A stretch of 64,000 nt of DNA from Rhodocyclaceae bacterium. GTDB taxonomy: Bacteria > Pseudomonadota > Gammaproteobacteria > Burkholderiales > Rhodocyclaceae. The notes under the pieces were generated by a model. The model made no database searches, was not told where the DNA came from, and saw only the letters and a program-made list of their open reading frames with translations. The DNA is taken from the NCBI GenBank assembly GCA_016702335.1, contig JADJEF010000020.1:1178001-1242000 (forward strand). Reading direction: 5' to 3'. Positions 36,817-46,728 of the stretch are shown here, piece by piece. A program made the translations under genes and the position numbers. How positions within the stretch are numbered: position 1 is the first letter of the stretch; every line of letters begins with the position of its first letter.

Positions 36817-36881
36817 GCGGTCTGCCGTTGCGCTAGCATCGGGTTGCCAAACCTTTCTCCGCACACCCGGCTCCTGCCCTG

Positions 36882-37690
36882 ATGAACTCCCGCGATTCCT
36901 TTTCCGACACGCGCCCGCGTCTTGAGGTGCTGTCTGTTGCCGCCAGCGACGACAGCGAGCCCGGGCACCCGATTCTTTTTGTTCACGGCGCTTACACCGG
37001 GGCGTGGTGTTGGGCCGAGCACTACCTGTCTTTTTTGCCGAGGCCGGCCATAGCGCTTACGCGCTCTCGCTCTCGGGCCATGGCGCCTCGCGCGGTCGGC
37101 AGCATCTCGATACCTTCTCCATCGACGACTATGTGCGTGATGTGTGCGAGGTAGCCGACACCCTGCCTTCGCCGCCGGTGCTGGTGGGCCATTCGATGGG
37201 CGGTTTTGTGGTGCAAAAACTGCTCGAAGAACGTACCGCGCCCGGTGCCGTGCTGATGTGCGCGGTGCCGCCCCAAGGCCTGCTCGGCTCGGCCATGAAC
37301 ATGCTGATGCGCCGCCCGGACATGCTCAGCGATCTGGGCCGTCTGCTGGGCGGTTCCGGTGCCAGCCGAAATACGCTGCGCGATGCGCTATTCGCCCAGC
37401 CGGTCAATGAAGCCGCGCTGGAACGCTACTTCCGTCAGAGCCAGACTGAATCGCATCGCGCCCTGTGGGACATGAGCCTGTTCAACCTTCCCGCCGTGCG
37501 CCGCGTCACGCGCACACCGCTGCTGGTACTGGGGGCCGGGCGCGACCACCTGATCGCTCCTGATCTGGTCGAACAGACGGCACAGGCGTATGGTGTGGTG
37601 CCGCACTTCTTTAACGGCATGGGCCATGGCATGATGCTGGAGCAGGACTGGCGGCTGCCGGCGCAAGCCATCATTGACTGGTTGAAATAG
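36882..37690 (+). pseudogene. Alpha/beta hydrolase, single frameshift at a T-run
   Basis: The N-terminal frame (36882 onward) gives PILFVHGAYTGAWCWAEHYLSF, the oxyanion region. The C-terminal frame, ending at 37690, gives AEAGHSAYALSLSGHGAS, the nucleophile elbow VGHSMGGFV, the acid region VLGAGRDHLIAP and the His in GMGHGMMLE. They join if one T is added to the run of six at 37031-37036. All catalytic elements are otherwise intact. So this is either a recent loss, a phase-variable or slippage site, or a sequencing error. Confidence 0.85.
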
Positions 37691-37695
37691 CGATC

Positions 37696-38028
37696 ATGAT
37701 CATTACCTTCAAATCCAAAGCGGCAGGCGACGTCATCATGTTTGCCGATGTTGCCGAACGGCTAATGCTCCTCATGGGCAAAGACAAAACCCCGCAGGGC
37801 ATCATCACGGTCGAGCAGCTGCCCGCCGCCGTGGCCGCGCTGCGCGCCGCGATTGCCGAGGACAAAACCCGGCATGCGGGCTTGGCGGATGAGGACCTAC
37901 CGCAAAATGAGGTCGCCGCGAACGGCGCGCGCCGCCCTTACGTCAGCCTGGCACAGCGCGCCACACCCTTACTGGAGTTGCTCGAGTGGGCAAACAAAAA
38001 AGCCAGGCCGGTGACGTGGGGCGTCTAG
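37696..38028 (+). CDS. DUF1840 family protein
   Basis: A 110-residue protein of the betaproteobacterial DUF1840 family. The pattern is MIITFKSKAAGDVIMFADVAERLMLLMGK at the start and YVSLAQRATPLLELLEWANKK at the C-terminus; the middle is charged. Function unknown. It follows the hydrolase by five bases. Confidence 0.88.
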   Translation: MIITFKSKAAGDVIMFADVAERLMLLMGKDKTPQGIITVEQLPAAVAALRAAIAEDKTRHAGLADEDLPQNEVAANGARRPYVSLAQRATPLLELLEWANKKARPVTWGV

Positions 38029-38041
38029 ACGACGTTCACGC

Positions 38042-39847
38042 ATGAGCACATCGGAAGACAAAATCAGTCTGCGTGACATCGGTCGTGCCTCGCTGCGCCT
38101 GCTGCCGGGCGTGCTCGACGCGGTATGCGGAGCGGTGCGTCTGGGACTGGTGCAAGCGCATGCGCGCCGCTCGATTGGCCTGCTGCTGGAGCAACAGGCG
38201 CTGAGCAACCCCGACAAGGACTGCCTGCGTTTCGAGGGTCGCCGCTGGAGCTATCGCGATTTCAATGCCTGGGCCAACCGCATTGCCGATGTGTTGCATC
38301 AGCGCGGTATACGGCGGGGTGATTCGGTCGGCGTGCTGTTCGATAACGAGCCGGCTCTGCTCGCCTGCGTCGCCGCCATTGTCAAGCTGGGTGCCGTCGC
38401 CGGCATGCTCAACCCCAATCAGCGCGGCGAGGTTCTGGCCTACAGCGTGGGCGTGATCAAGCCCAAGACGCTGCTGATCAGCGAGGCTTGTCTGCCGGCC
38501 CTGCGCAGCGCTTTTGCCGAGCAGCCGGCGGATGCCGACTGGCTGTGGGTGGGCGAAGGTGAGGCACCGCCCGGCTTGCCCAGTCTGCCCGCGCTGGCAG
38601 AACGCGCCAACACTGCCAACCCGGCGATCACCCGCGAGATCGAGGCGCGCGAAGCCTGTTACTACATCTTTACCTCAGGCACCACCGGCCTGCCCAAAGC
38701 GGCCCGAATGAGCCATCTGCGCTGGTTACGCAGCGCTTACGGCATGGGCCAGCTGGCGATGCGCCTGCACGCAGACGATGTATTTTATTGCCCGCTGCCC
38801 TTCTATCACAACAACGCCCTGACGCTGTGCTGGAGCTCGGTGCTGGCCGCCGGGGCAACCCTGGCCATGGCGCAAAAATTCAGCGCCAGCCGCTTCTGGG
38901 ACGATATCCGTCACCACGAGGCCACCGCCTTTGTGTACATCGGTGAACTGTGCCGCTATCTGTTGCTGCAAGCGCCGAAAAAGAGCGACCGCGAACATCG
39001 CGTGCGCGTGGCGATTGGCAACGGCCTGCGTCCGGAAATCTGGGACGAGTTTCAGCAGCGCTTCGGCATCGAGCACCTTTGCGAGTTTTATGGTTCGAGC
39101 GAGGGCAATCTGGTCTTTGTCAATGTCTTTGGCCTGGCGCGCACGGCGGGTTTCAGCCCGCTGCCCTACGCCATTGTTGGTTTCGACACCGAAAATGACT
39201 GTCCGCAACGTAATGCCAAGGGCTTCATGCAACGCGTCGCGACCGGTGAGGCCGGATTGCTGATCAGCGAGGTGAGCAAGCACAACCCCTTTGACGGCTA
39301 CACCGACGAGAAGGCGTCCGAGGCCAAGCTGTTCCGTAACGTATTCAAGCAAGGCGATTGCTGGATCAACAGTGGCGACCTGGTGCGCGAGCAGGGCATG
39401 CGCCACATTGCCTTTGTCGATCGCGTTGGCGACACCTTCCGCTGGAAAGGCGAAAACGTCGCCACGACCGAGGTCGAGCGCGCCGTGGGGGCGCTACCTG
39501 GTGTCGAGTTAGCGAGCGTGTATGGCGTGCAGGTGCCGCATGCCGACGGGCGGGCGGGTATGGCAGCGATTGTGTTGCAGGCGGGTGCGCGCTTTGATGG
39601 CATTTCGGCTGCCAAGGCCTTGCTACAGGCCTTGCCGGCGTATGCCGTGCCGGTGTTCGTGCGTCTGCTCGATGCCCATGAAACGACGGCGACGTTCAAG
39701 ATCCGCAAAGTGGATCTGAAGCAGCAGGGTTTTGATCCCGCCAGCGTCGATGGCCCCTTGTTTGTGTTGCGTGACCGAGCGCTGGGTTACGAGCCAATGA
39801 CCGCCGCAACGCTGGCCCGGATTAACGATGGCCAGCTCAGGCTTTAG
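38042..39847 (+). CDS. Long-chain acyl-CoA synthetase (FadD6/FATP-like)
   Basis: A 601-residue adenylating enzyme that activates fatty acids with CoA. Motifs are the P-loop IFTSGTTGLPKAARMSH, EFYGSSEGNLVF and the hinge DRVGDTFRWKGENVATTEVE, the pattern of the very-long-chain/FATP branch rather than FadD. The C-terminal lysine segment is ATFKIRKVDLKQQGFDP. It follows DUF1840 by 13 bases. Substrate chain length cannot be told. Confidence 0.93.
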   Translation: MSTSEDKISLRDIGRASLRLLPGVLDAVCGAVRLGLVQAHARRSIGLLLEQQALSNPDKDCLRFEGRRWSYRDFNAWANRIADVLHQRGIRRGDSVGVLFDNEPALLACVAAIVKLGAVAGMLNPNQRGEVLAYSVGVIKPKTLLISEACLPALRSAFAEQPADADWLWVGEGEAPPGLPSLPALAERANTANPAITREIEAREACYYIFTSGTTGLPKAARMSHLRWLRSAYGMGQLAMRLHADDVFYCPLPFYHNNALTLCWSSVLAAGATLAMAQKFSASRFWDDIRHHEATAFVYIGELCRYLLLQAPKKSDREHRVRVAIGNGLRPEIWDEFQQRFGIEHLCEFYGSSEGNLVFVNVFGLARTAGFSPLPYAIVGFDTENDCPQRNAKGFMQRVATGEAGLLISEVSKHNPFDGYTDEKASEAKLFRNVFKQGDCWINSGDLVREQGMRHIAFVDRVGDTFRWKGENVATTEVERAVGALPGVELASVYGVQVPHADGRAGMAAIVLQAGARFDGISAAKALLQALPAYAVPVFVRLLDAHETTATFKIRKVDLKQQGFDPASVDGPLFVLRDRALGYEPMTAATLARINDGQLRL

Positions 39848-39853
39848 GCCGCT

Positions 39854-40672
39854 TCAGCGGGCATAAGTCTGCTCAAGGTAATCGACAATAGCAGCCGACT
39901 CGTACAGTTTGATGCCGGTGTTCGGGTCTTCGAGATAGGGCACCTGCACGCGACCATTTTTCGCCAGCAGCTTTTCCCGCTTGCCGCCCTTCTTGGGCTG
40001 GTAGCGACCGCCTGAGCGCATCTGTTGCAGGCGCAGGGTGGCCGGCCCCATGTCTGCCATCTGTTCCTTGCCCACGTTGTGCAGCACGTAAGGAATGGCC
40101 AGCTCGGTCAGACGCTCGCGTACCAGACGCGAATACGGGCTGGATTCAAAGCTCCAGAGTTCCAGCAATTTTTTCGGCGGCATCGAGGGGCGGTAGCGTA
40201 GCCCGCGCAGGCCGCGCACCAAGGAGCCCAGACTGCTGATACGCGGAGTGAGCGGGTTGGGCTGGTAGTAGGCCGGTGTCGCGCGCTTGCCGTAGGTCTC
40301 GAACAGGTAATTAATGATGTCGGCCGATTCATACATGACGGTGTCGGCATTCAGGTCGACCAGCAGCGGAAACTGCATCTTGCCGCCCAAGGCCACGGCT
40401 TCGGCACGGTAGTGCTCGCCGCCCTTGGGGCAGGGGTAGATTTCGACATCGAGCCCCAGCGCGGTGAGCGCTTCACGCACGGCGCGGCAGTACGGGCAGC
40501 CTTCCATGTCATACAGACGCAGTCGCTTGGCCGGTGCCGCCACCTGCTTGACCAGGCGGGTGCCGCGCCAGAGCGCCAGGGTAGAGGTGAGCACCGAGCC
40601 GGCAACATCGAGGGAATGCAGAAAAGCTTTGGTCATGGTCAGGGGTAACGCTAAAAAGGGTTTCGCACTCAA
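39854..40672 (-). CDS. Double thioredoxin-fold glutathione S-transferase-like protein
   Basis: About 272 residues with two N-terminal-type GST/glutaredoxin folds. The first has CPYC (YDMEGCPYCRAVREAL), with FPLLVDLNADTVMYESADIINYLFETYG. The second has SSPYSRLVRERL without the cysteines, then VPYLEDPNTGIKLYESAAIVDYLEQTY. The protein is N-terminally hydrophobic at ALPLTMTKAFLHSL; an in-frame ATG at 40636 is an alternative start. Possibly a thiol-disulfide or GSH-dependent enzyme. Convergent with the acyl-CoA synthetase, six bases apart. Confidence 0.82.
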   Translation of the reverse strand: MSAKPFLALPLTMTKAFLHSLDVAGSVLTSTLALWRGTRLVKQVAAPAKRLRLYDMEGCPYCRAVREALTALGLDVEIYPCPKGGEHYRAEAVALGGKMQFPLLVDLNADTVMYESADIINYLFETYGKRATPAYYQPNPLTPRISSLGSLVRGLRGLRYRPSMPPKKLLELWSFESSPYSRLVRERLTELAIPYVLHNVGKEQMADMGPATLRLQQMRSGGRYQPKKGGKREKLLAKNGRVQVPYLEDPNTGIKLYESAAIVDYLEQTYAR

Positions 40673-40747
40673 CCGAGCGCTGCATTCAGACCGTTGGCAA
40701 GTCGCCGTCCTGGGTCGTTCATGCCTGCTACAGGAGGCGCTTCGAAC

Positions 40748-41308
40748 TCAGAACAGTTCGATGTCGTCGGACTTGTCTTTCATCTCGGTCATGAACTTTT
40801 CCAGCGCTTCCTTGACCGGCATGCCGGCCATGACCGCCTCGAACATGGCTTGTTCCTCGCGCATCGAATACTTCGAGCGAATCTTTTCTTGCAGGGCTTT
40901 CCATTCACCCGGGTGGTACAGGCGATTGGTGTCAGAGACCAGCCCCGACAAACTGGCCAGACTGTGGTTGACGTGCGCCAGGCGTTGCACCAGCTTATCG
41001 TAGAACTGGAAGGCAATAATGGCCTGATGCACCATGCCCGAGACATGCTGGGTGACACCGGCGAGCTGCTCTTTGGCGACACCGCTTTCACCACTGTCGG
41101 GCAGCGCGGCGACAGAATCACCGATCATCTTCATGTAGCCGGCCATGGTGGTGAATGAGTCGGTCAGCACTTCCACCGAGGCGTTGCTGTCTTTCATGGC
41201 GCCCTCGATCTGGCCGGCGGAAAGCTCAAGCATCAGCACCGTTTCGCGTACCTGGCTCCAGTCCAGATCGGGTGCGTTGACGCGGGTACCGCGCGGGGTA
41301 TCGTTCAT
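40748..41308 (-). CDS. Putative CheZ-like/chemotaxis-associated helical protein
   Basis: A 186-residue mostly helical protein. The segment IAFQFYDKLVQRLAHVNHSLASL resembles the helical core of CheZ-type and related response-regulator partners, and the C-terminus DKSDDIELF is an acidic tail like that of CheZ. I cannot assign it confidently. It follows a receiver-domain protein in the same direction with a 42-base gap, which supports a role in that phosphorelay. Confidence 0.5.
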   Translation of the reverse strand: MNDTPRGTRVNAPDLDWSQVRETVLMLELSAGQIEGAMKDSNASVEVLTDSFTTMAGYMKMIGDSVAALPDSGESGVAKEQLAGVTQHVSGMVHQAIIAFQFYDKLVQRLAHVNHSLASLSGLVSDTNRLYHPGEWKALQEKIRSKYSMREEQAMFEAVMAGMPVKEALEKFMTEMKDKSDDIELF

Positions 41309-41350
41309 ATGGGCCTCAAGGATTTTGCCATGTCGGAAAGCGATCTTACT

Positions 41351-42490
41351 TCAGAGCGCACGTTCAAGCGCCATACGCTCGAGCATGGTCACGACCCGTG
41401 AAAAATCGGTTTCGGCAATGGACGCAACGTCGTAAAGACGGAGCAGATCTTCTATGCCGTCTTCTATCGTGTGTTCGACGGTTTCGCGTTGAATATCGGT
41501 GATGCTGAAACTCTGAATCATGCGCCCCAGGCCCTCAAGCGTGTCTATTGTCTGGCGTTGGGCATTCTGGCGCGCGTCCTGCGCCCGGCGATTGGTCTCG
41601 GCCAGTGTGTGGCGCAGTGCCTGGAGCGTGCGCGTGACTTCGTCGTGCATGCGCACAATGGTATCGGTGGCGGCAATGGCCGCCAAACGCGCTTCGGCAC
41701 CTTCGGCCAGCAGCGCCAGATGGTCACGCAGGCGCCCCAGGCGTGCTTCATCCTTGGTTGGCAAATCGAGCACCAGCAGCGAGACGTGGTCGTAGTTGAC
41801 GATGCCACGCGAGCCGAAGATAAACAGCCGACCCATGCTGCACAGCGAATCCATGACCGAGTCCTGCAGCGGTGTGGCTTGCCCGGACGCGGCATAGTTG
41901 ACCTTGCCCGAGGGCATGCGCACCTGTACGGTTCCAGAGAGCCCCAGCGGCAGCAGTGCGGCTAGCACGCAGTTAGCCACCGAAGCCGCATCGGCACAGG
42001 CGGCGCTGCGGCGCATGAAATCCATGACCGCACCCAATTCGCCCATGTTGGTCATGGCCTCGAAGGCGACCTTGCTAGCCGTTTGCGAATGATGCGCCAG
42101 TTGCCGGCGCTCCGCCATCTGGGTGAGGATGGCTCCGACCTTGTGCCTGACTTCGTCGGCATTGACCGGCTTGATGATGAAGTCATTGCCGCCGGCCTGA
42201 TAGGCGGCCACACGCTCGGGTGCTGCGTCGTGGCCGGACACAAAAATCACCGGGACTTCGCCGCCTTCTTCGCGGGCACGCAAACGTCGGCAAACTTCGT
42301 AGCCATCCATGCCCGGCATATCGATGTCGAGCAAAATCAGATCAAATGGGGCGCTACTTTCCAGAAAATCTTTGCCGCCGACAAACGCGGTGACGTCGTA
42401 GTCTTTTTCCAGCAGGGCGCTGACGATACGCCGCAGTACCAGCGCGTCGTCAACGACGGCAATGCGCTGCTTCCTCGCCGACTCGCTCAT
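41351..42490 (-). CDS. Response regulator with uncharacterised C-terminal region
   Basis: A 379-residue protein: an N-terminal CheY-like receiver domain (RIAVVDDALVLRRIVSALLE, phospho-Asp in LILLDIDMPGMDGYE, FVSGHD, FIIKPVNADE), then about 250 residues of unknown helical output (AHHSQTASKVAFEAMTNMGELGAVMDFM...). No DNA-binding or enzymatic domain is recognised. The cognate kinase is not in the window. Probably works with the downstream helical protein. Confidence 0.88.
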   Translation of the reverse strand: MSESARKQRIAVVDDALVLRRIVSALLEKDYDVTAFVGGKDFLESSAPFDLILLDIDMPGMDGYEVCRRLRAREEGGEVPVIFVSGHDAAPERVAAYQAGGNDFIIKPVNADEVRHKVGAILTQMAERRQLAHHSQTASKVAFEAMTNMGELGAVMDFMRRSAACADAASVANCVLAALLPLGLSGTVQVRMPSGKVNYAASGQATPLQDSVMDSLCSMGRLFIFGSRGIVNYDHVSLLVLDLPTKDEARLGRLRDHLALLAEGAEARLAAIAATDTIVRMHDEVTRTLQALRHTLAETNRRAQDARQNAQRQTIDTLEGLGRMIQSFSITDIQRETVEHTIEDGIEDLLRLYDVASIAETDFSRVVTMLERMALERAL

Positions 42491-42511
42491 GCCCCTCCCT
42501 AACAGTTATTT

Positions 42512-45500
42512 TTATAGCAGCGGGGCGAGCCAACGCTCCGCTTCCGGTAGGGCCATTTCACACCGCTTTGCCCAATCCTGCAACTGGTCGCGATCGATTT
42601 TGCTGACAGCGAAATACTTGGCCTCCGGGTGCGCCAGATAAAAGCCGGCCACCGAGGCGGCCGGGGTCATGGCGTAGCTTTCGGTGAGGTCCATCCCGGC
42701 ATTCGCGGAGGCATCGAGCAACGTGAATAACCCACCCTTGGCCACATGGTCCGGGCAGGCCGGGTAGCCGGGCGCAGGGCGGATGCCGCGATAACTTTCG
42801 CGCACCAGTTCCTCGGTCGACAACGCTTCATTCGTGGCATAACCCCAGTACTGTTTGCGCACCTGCTCATGCAGCCACTCAGCGGCCGCTTCGGCGAGCC
42901 GGTCGGCCAGCGACTTGAGCATGATGGAGCGGTAGTCGTCGTGCGCCGCCTCGAATTCGGCCAGCTTGTTCTCGATACCCAGGCCAGCGGTCACCGCAAA
43001 GGCACCGGCATAGTCGCCGCTGGGCGCGACAAAATCGGCCAGGCACTGCTGCGGTTTGCCGTCCGGACGCTCCTGCTGCTGACGCAGGCCATGCCAGGTA
43101 AAGGCCGGCTTGCCTTCGACGATGAAGGTAATGTCTTCGTCTTGCCGCGTCACAGGAAAGAGGCCGAACACGGCATTGGCCAGCAGCCATTTTTCGCTGA
43201 TCAACTGGTCGAGCATGACCTCGGCATCGCGAAAGACACTGCGCGCCGCTTCGCCAACGATGGCGTCGTCGAGAATCTTCGGGTAGCTGCCGGCCAGATC
43301 CCAGGTCTGAAAGAACGGACCCCAGTCAATGTAGCGCGCGAGCGTGCCCAGATCGAGCTCGCGCAAGACAGTCACACCAATCTTTTTTGGCGTGACGGGC
43401 GCGTAGTCGAGTACGCTTGCTCTGGCCCGGGCCGCCGCCAGAGTAACCATCGGCACGCCTTTCTTACGGGCGTGCTGAATGCGTACGGCTTCGTAATCAG
43501 CAGCGATCTCGGCGACAAAACTATCGCGCATGCCATGCGAGAGCAGCTTGGTGACGACGCCGACCGCACGCGAGGCGTCGGGCACATAGACTACCGGGCC
43601 GGCATAGTTGGGCGCGATCTTGATTGCAGTATGCGCGCGGCTGGTGGTCGCGCCGCCGATCAGCAGCGGCACCTCAAATTTGAGCCGTTTCATCTCGCTC
43701 GCGAAATGGCTCATCTCCTCCAGCGAGGGGGTGATCAAACCGGAAAGGCCAATGGCCTGCGCGCCATGCTCTTTGGCGGCATGCAAAATCTTGTCGGCGG
43801 GCACCATGACGCCCAGGTCCACGATGTCGTAGCCATTGCAACCCAGCACCACACCGACAATGTTTTTGCCGATGTCATGCACATCGCCCTTGACCGTGGC
43901 AATGACAATCTTGCCCTTCGAGGCCGAACCGGTGCGGCGCTTTTCTTCCTCGATGTAGGGCACCAGATGCGCCACCGCCTGCTTCATCACGCGCGCCGAT
44001 TTCACCACCTGCGGCAGGAACATCTTGCCCGCACCAAACAGATCGCCGACCACGTTCATGCCGTTCATCAGCGGGCCTTCGATGACGGCAAGCGGTGGCA
44101 GGCCTTGCGCGAACTGGGCGGCGCGGCACTCTTCGGTATCAGCCACCACGTAGTCGGTAATGCCCTTGACCATGGCGTGCTCGAGACGCTTGTCCACTGA
44201 CCACTCGCGCCAGGCCAGGTCCTGCACATTTTCCTTGGCCGCGCCTTTGACCGTAGTGGCGAATTCCACCAGCACATCACCCGGGCTCTTGCCGTCACTC
44301 GCATCGCTGCGCTGGCGGTTGAGCACCACGTCTTCGACTTTCTCGCGCAGAGCGGCATCGAGATCGTCATACACGCCCAGCTGCCCGGCATTGACAATGC
44401 CCATGGTCAGACCGCCCTTGACCGCGTGATACAGGAAGACCGTGTGAATGGCCTCGCGCACCGGCTCGTTGCCACGGAAGCTGAAGCTGACGTTGGACAC
44501 TCCGCCCGAGCTCTTGGCGTGCGGCAGGTTCTGCTTGATCCAGGCTACGGCGTTGATGAAGTCGACGGCGTAGTTGTCGTGTTCGGGAATGCCGGTGGCA
44601 ATGGCAAAGATGTTCGGGTCGAAAATGATGTCTTCGGCCGGAAAGCCGTCGGCGACCAGCAGATCGTAGGCGCGTTTGCAGATATCGCGCTTGCGCGCAA
44701 AGGTGTCGGCCTGGCCTTGCTCGTCGAAAGCCATGACGATGACGGCAGCGCCGTAGCGGCGGGCCAGTCGTGCCTGTTCGAGGAACTTGGCTTCGCCTTC
44801 CTTCATCGAAATCGAATTGACGATGCCCTTGCCCTGAATGCACTTGAGGCCGGCTTCGATCACCTCCCATTTCGACGAGTCGAGCATGATGGGTACGCGC
44901 GAGATGTCGGGCTCGGAACCGATCAGGTGCAGAAAGCGCACCATGGCCGCCTGCGAGTCGAGCATGGCTTCGTCCATGTTGATGTCGATCACCTGCGCCC
45001 CATTCTCGACCTGCGAGCGGGCCACCGCCAGCGCATCGTCAAAACGGCCTTCGAGGATCATGCGTGCGAAGGCCTTGGAGCCAGTGACATTGGTGCGCTC
45101 ACCGACGTTGATGAACAGCGAGTTGTCGTCGACGTTGAAGGGCTCAAGTCCGGACAGGCGTAATCGGAAGTCGGCGCTGGCGAGTTTGTCAAATGCGCGG
45201 CGAGGTGTGGTTCCCTTGACCGCCTCGGCAATGGCGCGAATGTGGTCGGGCGAGGTGCCGCAGCAGCCGCCGACGATATTGACCAGCCCCGAACGTGCCC
45301 ACTCGGCAATCTCGTCGGCGAGCATCTGCGGGGTTTCATCGTAACCGCCGAAAGCATTGGGCAGGCCGGCGTTCGGGTGCGCCGAGATGAAGCAGTCGCA
45401 GACGCGCGAAAGCTCCTCGACGTACTGGCGCAGTTCGTTGGCCCCCAGCGCGCAGTTCAGGCCGAACGACAGCGGCCGCGCATGGCGCAGCGAGTTCCAG

Positions 45501-46273
45501 AAGGCTTCGGCGGTCTGGCCCGAGAGCGTGCGCCCCGAGGCATCGGTAATGGTGCCCGAGATCATCACCGGCCAGCGCCGGCCGGCTTCATCAAAAAACT
45601 TCTCTATAGCGAACAGTGCCGCCTTGGCATTGAGCGTGTCGAATATGGTCTCGACCAGCAGAATGTCAGCGCCACCTTGGGTCAGGCCGCGTGCGGCTTC
45701 GACGTAATCGCTAACCAGCGCATCGAAGGTGATGTTGCGCGCGCCGGGGTCGTTCACGTCGGGCGAGATCGACGCCGTGCGGGAAGTCGGGCCGAGCACG
45801 CCGGCGACGAAGCGCGGCTTGTCGGGTGTGGAGAATTTGTCGGCGGTCTCGCGTGCAAGTCGAGCGGCGACGACATTGAGCTCGAAGGCGAGATCGGCGA
45901 GGCCATATTCGGCCTGTGAGACGCGGGTCGAGTTGAAGGTGTTGGTCTCGATGATGTCGGCACCGGCGGCCAGATAGTCGGCGTGGATGCCGCCGATGAC
46001 GTCGGGGCGGGTAATCACCAGCAGATCGTTGTTGCCCTTTAGGTCTTTGCCATGCGTGGCAAAGCGTTCGCCGCGATAGTCGGCCTCGACCAGCGCGTGC
46101 CGCTGCACCATGGTGCCCATGGCACCGTCGAGAATGAGCAGGCGTTGCGTGAGCAGCGTGCGCAGTTCTTCGGTGCGGTCGGGCTGGGGGCGGGTCGGTA
46201 GGGCAGCGGCTGCGGTCACGGTGTTCTCCAATCCATGACCGGGGAAGGCAGCGAGCGCATAACCCGAGCTCAC
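42512..46273 (-). CDS. metH: Methionine synthase, cobalamin-dependent
   Basis: A 1253-residue modular enzyme that methylates homocysteine with methylcobalamin and 5-methyl-THF. Order: Hcy-binding domain with zinc ligands ([22 protein letters not shown]), folate barrel, cap, B12-binding domain with the ligand signature [13 protein letters not shown], and the activation (AdoMet) domain ([12 protein letters not shown]). An SAH riboswitch lies just upstream. A half copy of the dispersed repeat (about 45164-45183) is inside the gene at LASADFRLR. The corrinoid locus at 58 kb would feed its cofactor. Confidence 0.97.
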   Translation of the reverse strand: MSSGYALAAFPGHGLENTVTAAAALPTRPQPDRTEELRTLLTQRLLILDGAMGTMVQRHALVEADYRGERFATHGKDLKGNNDLLVITRPDVIGGIHADYLAAGADIIETNTFNSTRVSQAEYGLADLAFELNVVAARLARETADKFSTPDKPRFVAGVLGPTSRTASISPDVNDPGARNITFDALVSDYVEAARGLTQGGADILLVETIFDTLNAKAALFAIEKFFDEAGRRWPVMISGTITDASGRTLSGQTAEAFWNSLRHARPLSFGLNCALGANELRQYVEELSRVCDCFISAHPNAGLPNAFGGYDETPQMLADEIAEWARSGLVNIVGGCCGTSPDHIRAIAEAVKGTTPRRAFDKLASADFRLRLSGLEPFNVDDNSLFINVGERTNVTGSKAFARMILEGRFDDALAVARSQVENGAQVIDINMDEAMLDSQAAMVRFLHLIGSEPDISRVPIMLDSSKWEVIEAGLKCIQGKGIVNSISMKEGEAKFLEQARLARRYGAAVIVMAFDEQGQADTFARKRDICKRAYDLLVADGFPAEDIIFDPNIFAIATGIPEHDNYAVDFINAVAWIKQNLPHAKSSGGVSNVSFSFRGNEPVREAIHTVFLYHAVKGGLTMGIVNAGQLGVYDDLDAALREKVEDVVLNRQRSDASDGKSPGDVLVEFATTVKGAAKENVQDLAWREWSVDKRLEHAMVKGITDYVVADTEECRAAQFAQGLPPLAVIEGPLMNGMNVVGDLFGAGKMFLPQVVKSARVMKQAVAHLVPYIEEEKRRTGSASKGKIVIATVKGDVHDIGKNIVGVVLGCNGYDIVDLGVMVPADKILHAAKEHGAQAIGLSGLITPSLEEMSHFASEMKRLKFEVPLLIGGATTSRAHTAIKIAPNYAGPVVYVPDASRAVGVVTKLLSHGMRDSFVAEIAADYEAVRIQHARKKGVPMVTLAAARARASVLDYAPVTPKKIGVTVLRELDLGTLARYIDWGPFFQTWDLAGSYPKILDDAIVGEAARSVFRDAEVMLDQLISEKWLLANAVFGLFPVTRQDEDITFIVEGKPAFTWHGLRQQQERPDGKPQQCLADFVAPSGDYAGAFAVTAGLGIENKLAEFEAAHDDYRSIMLKSLADRLAEAAAEWLHEQVRKQYWGYATNEALSTEELVRESYRGIRPAPGYPACPDHVAKGGLFTLLDASANAGMDLTESYAMTPAASVAGFYLAHPEAKYFAVSKIDRDQLQDWAKRCEMALPEAERWLAPLL
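45164..45183 (+). repeat. Partial dispersed repeat (inside metH)
   Basis: CGGAAGTCGGCGCTGGCGAG: the 5' half of the repeat with the purine spacer; the ACGGCG half is absent. In the metH frame it encodes LASADFR, the same frame as copies H and Q. Confidence 0.4.
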
Positions 46274-46304
46274 CTGCGTACCCCGGCGGAAAAATGCTGG
46301 GTAG

Positions 46305-46379
46305 GGTGAGCGCCGTTGCTACGTGTTCAGAGTACGGCTCCGAGCCTAGGGCAGTACTGCCTTGCAGCGCTCCTCGGAA
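46305..46379 (-). promoter_or_regulatory. SAH riboswitch upstream of metH
   Basis: The minus strand carries the S-adenosylhomocysteine aptamer: CCGAGGAGCGCTGCAAGG, then AGGCTCGG, ending in CAACGGCGCTCACC, with pairing GAGCGC/GGCGCTC and CCGAG/CTCGG. This element activates methyl-cycle genes when SAH builds up. It begins about 10 bases after a TATAAT box and ends 31 bases before the metH start. Confidence 0.9.
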
Positions 46380-46388
46380 GCGGGACAG

Positions 46389-46394
46389 ATTATA
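46389..46394 (-). promoter_or_regulatory. -10 box of the metH promoter
   Basis: A perfect TATAAT on the minus strand, about 10 bases before the 5' end of the SAH aptamer. At the normal spacing the -35 region falls inside dispersed repeat copy J and is not TTGACA-like. Confidence 0.65.
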
Positions 46395-46405
46395 TCGCGG
46401 GGTCG

Positions 46406-46434
46406 CCGCAAGTCGGCGCTGGTGGTACGGCGAT
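46406..46434 (+). repeat. 29-bp dispersed repeat, copy J (metH promoter region)
   Basis: CCGCAAGTCGGCGCTGGT, spacer GGT, ACGGCGAT: full consensus. It sits where the -35 of the metH promoter should be. Confidence 0.95.
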
Positions 46435-46479
46435 TGGCGCTCTGGGTAATGTGTTTCAGCGAGGGGGTTACTTTTTTGC

Positions 46480-46696
46480 TGTATTGGCGACCGGGTAGAG
46501 GAATTTTCTCTGTCTGAACACGCGTTGAACAATGACTGGCTCAAGGCACAAGGGCTGCCGAGCATCAAGACGTTATGGTGCAAGGCGCAGGGTTATTCGT
46601 AGTCGTCGAGCGCGCCAGCTCGTTGAACCGCCCACTGCGGACCCGCATGGTGGGTGGTGTGGGGAGGGCCGGTTAGAACCCGGTCCTTACCCGATT
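46480..46696 (+). mobile_element. Group IIC-type intron remnant, 3' end
   Basis: An open frame ends at 46602 with ALNNDWLKAQGLPSIKTLWCKAQGYS, a C-terminus like that of group IIC maturases. It is followed by GAACCGCCCACTGCGG...GGGTGGTG (domain-V-like) and a second hairpin, and ends TTACCCGATT at about 46696, the usual 3' terminus of these introns. Everything upstream is lost. Introns of this class are known to insert at attC sites, and an attC array begins about 0.5 kb to the right. Confidence 0.65.
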
Positions 46697-46728
46697 GGGC
46701 CACGAGGCTGACAGAGGAAATAGCATGC

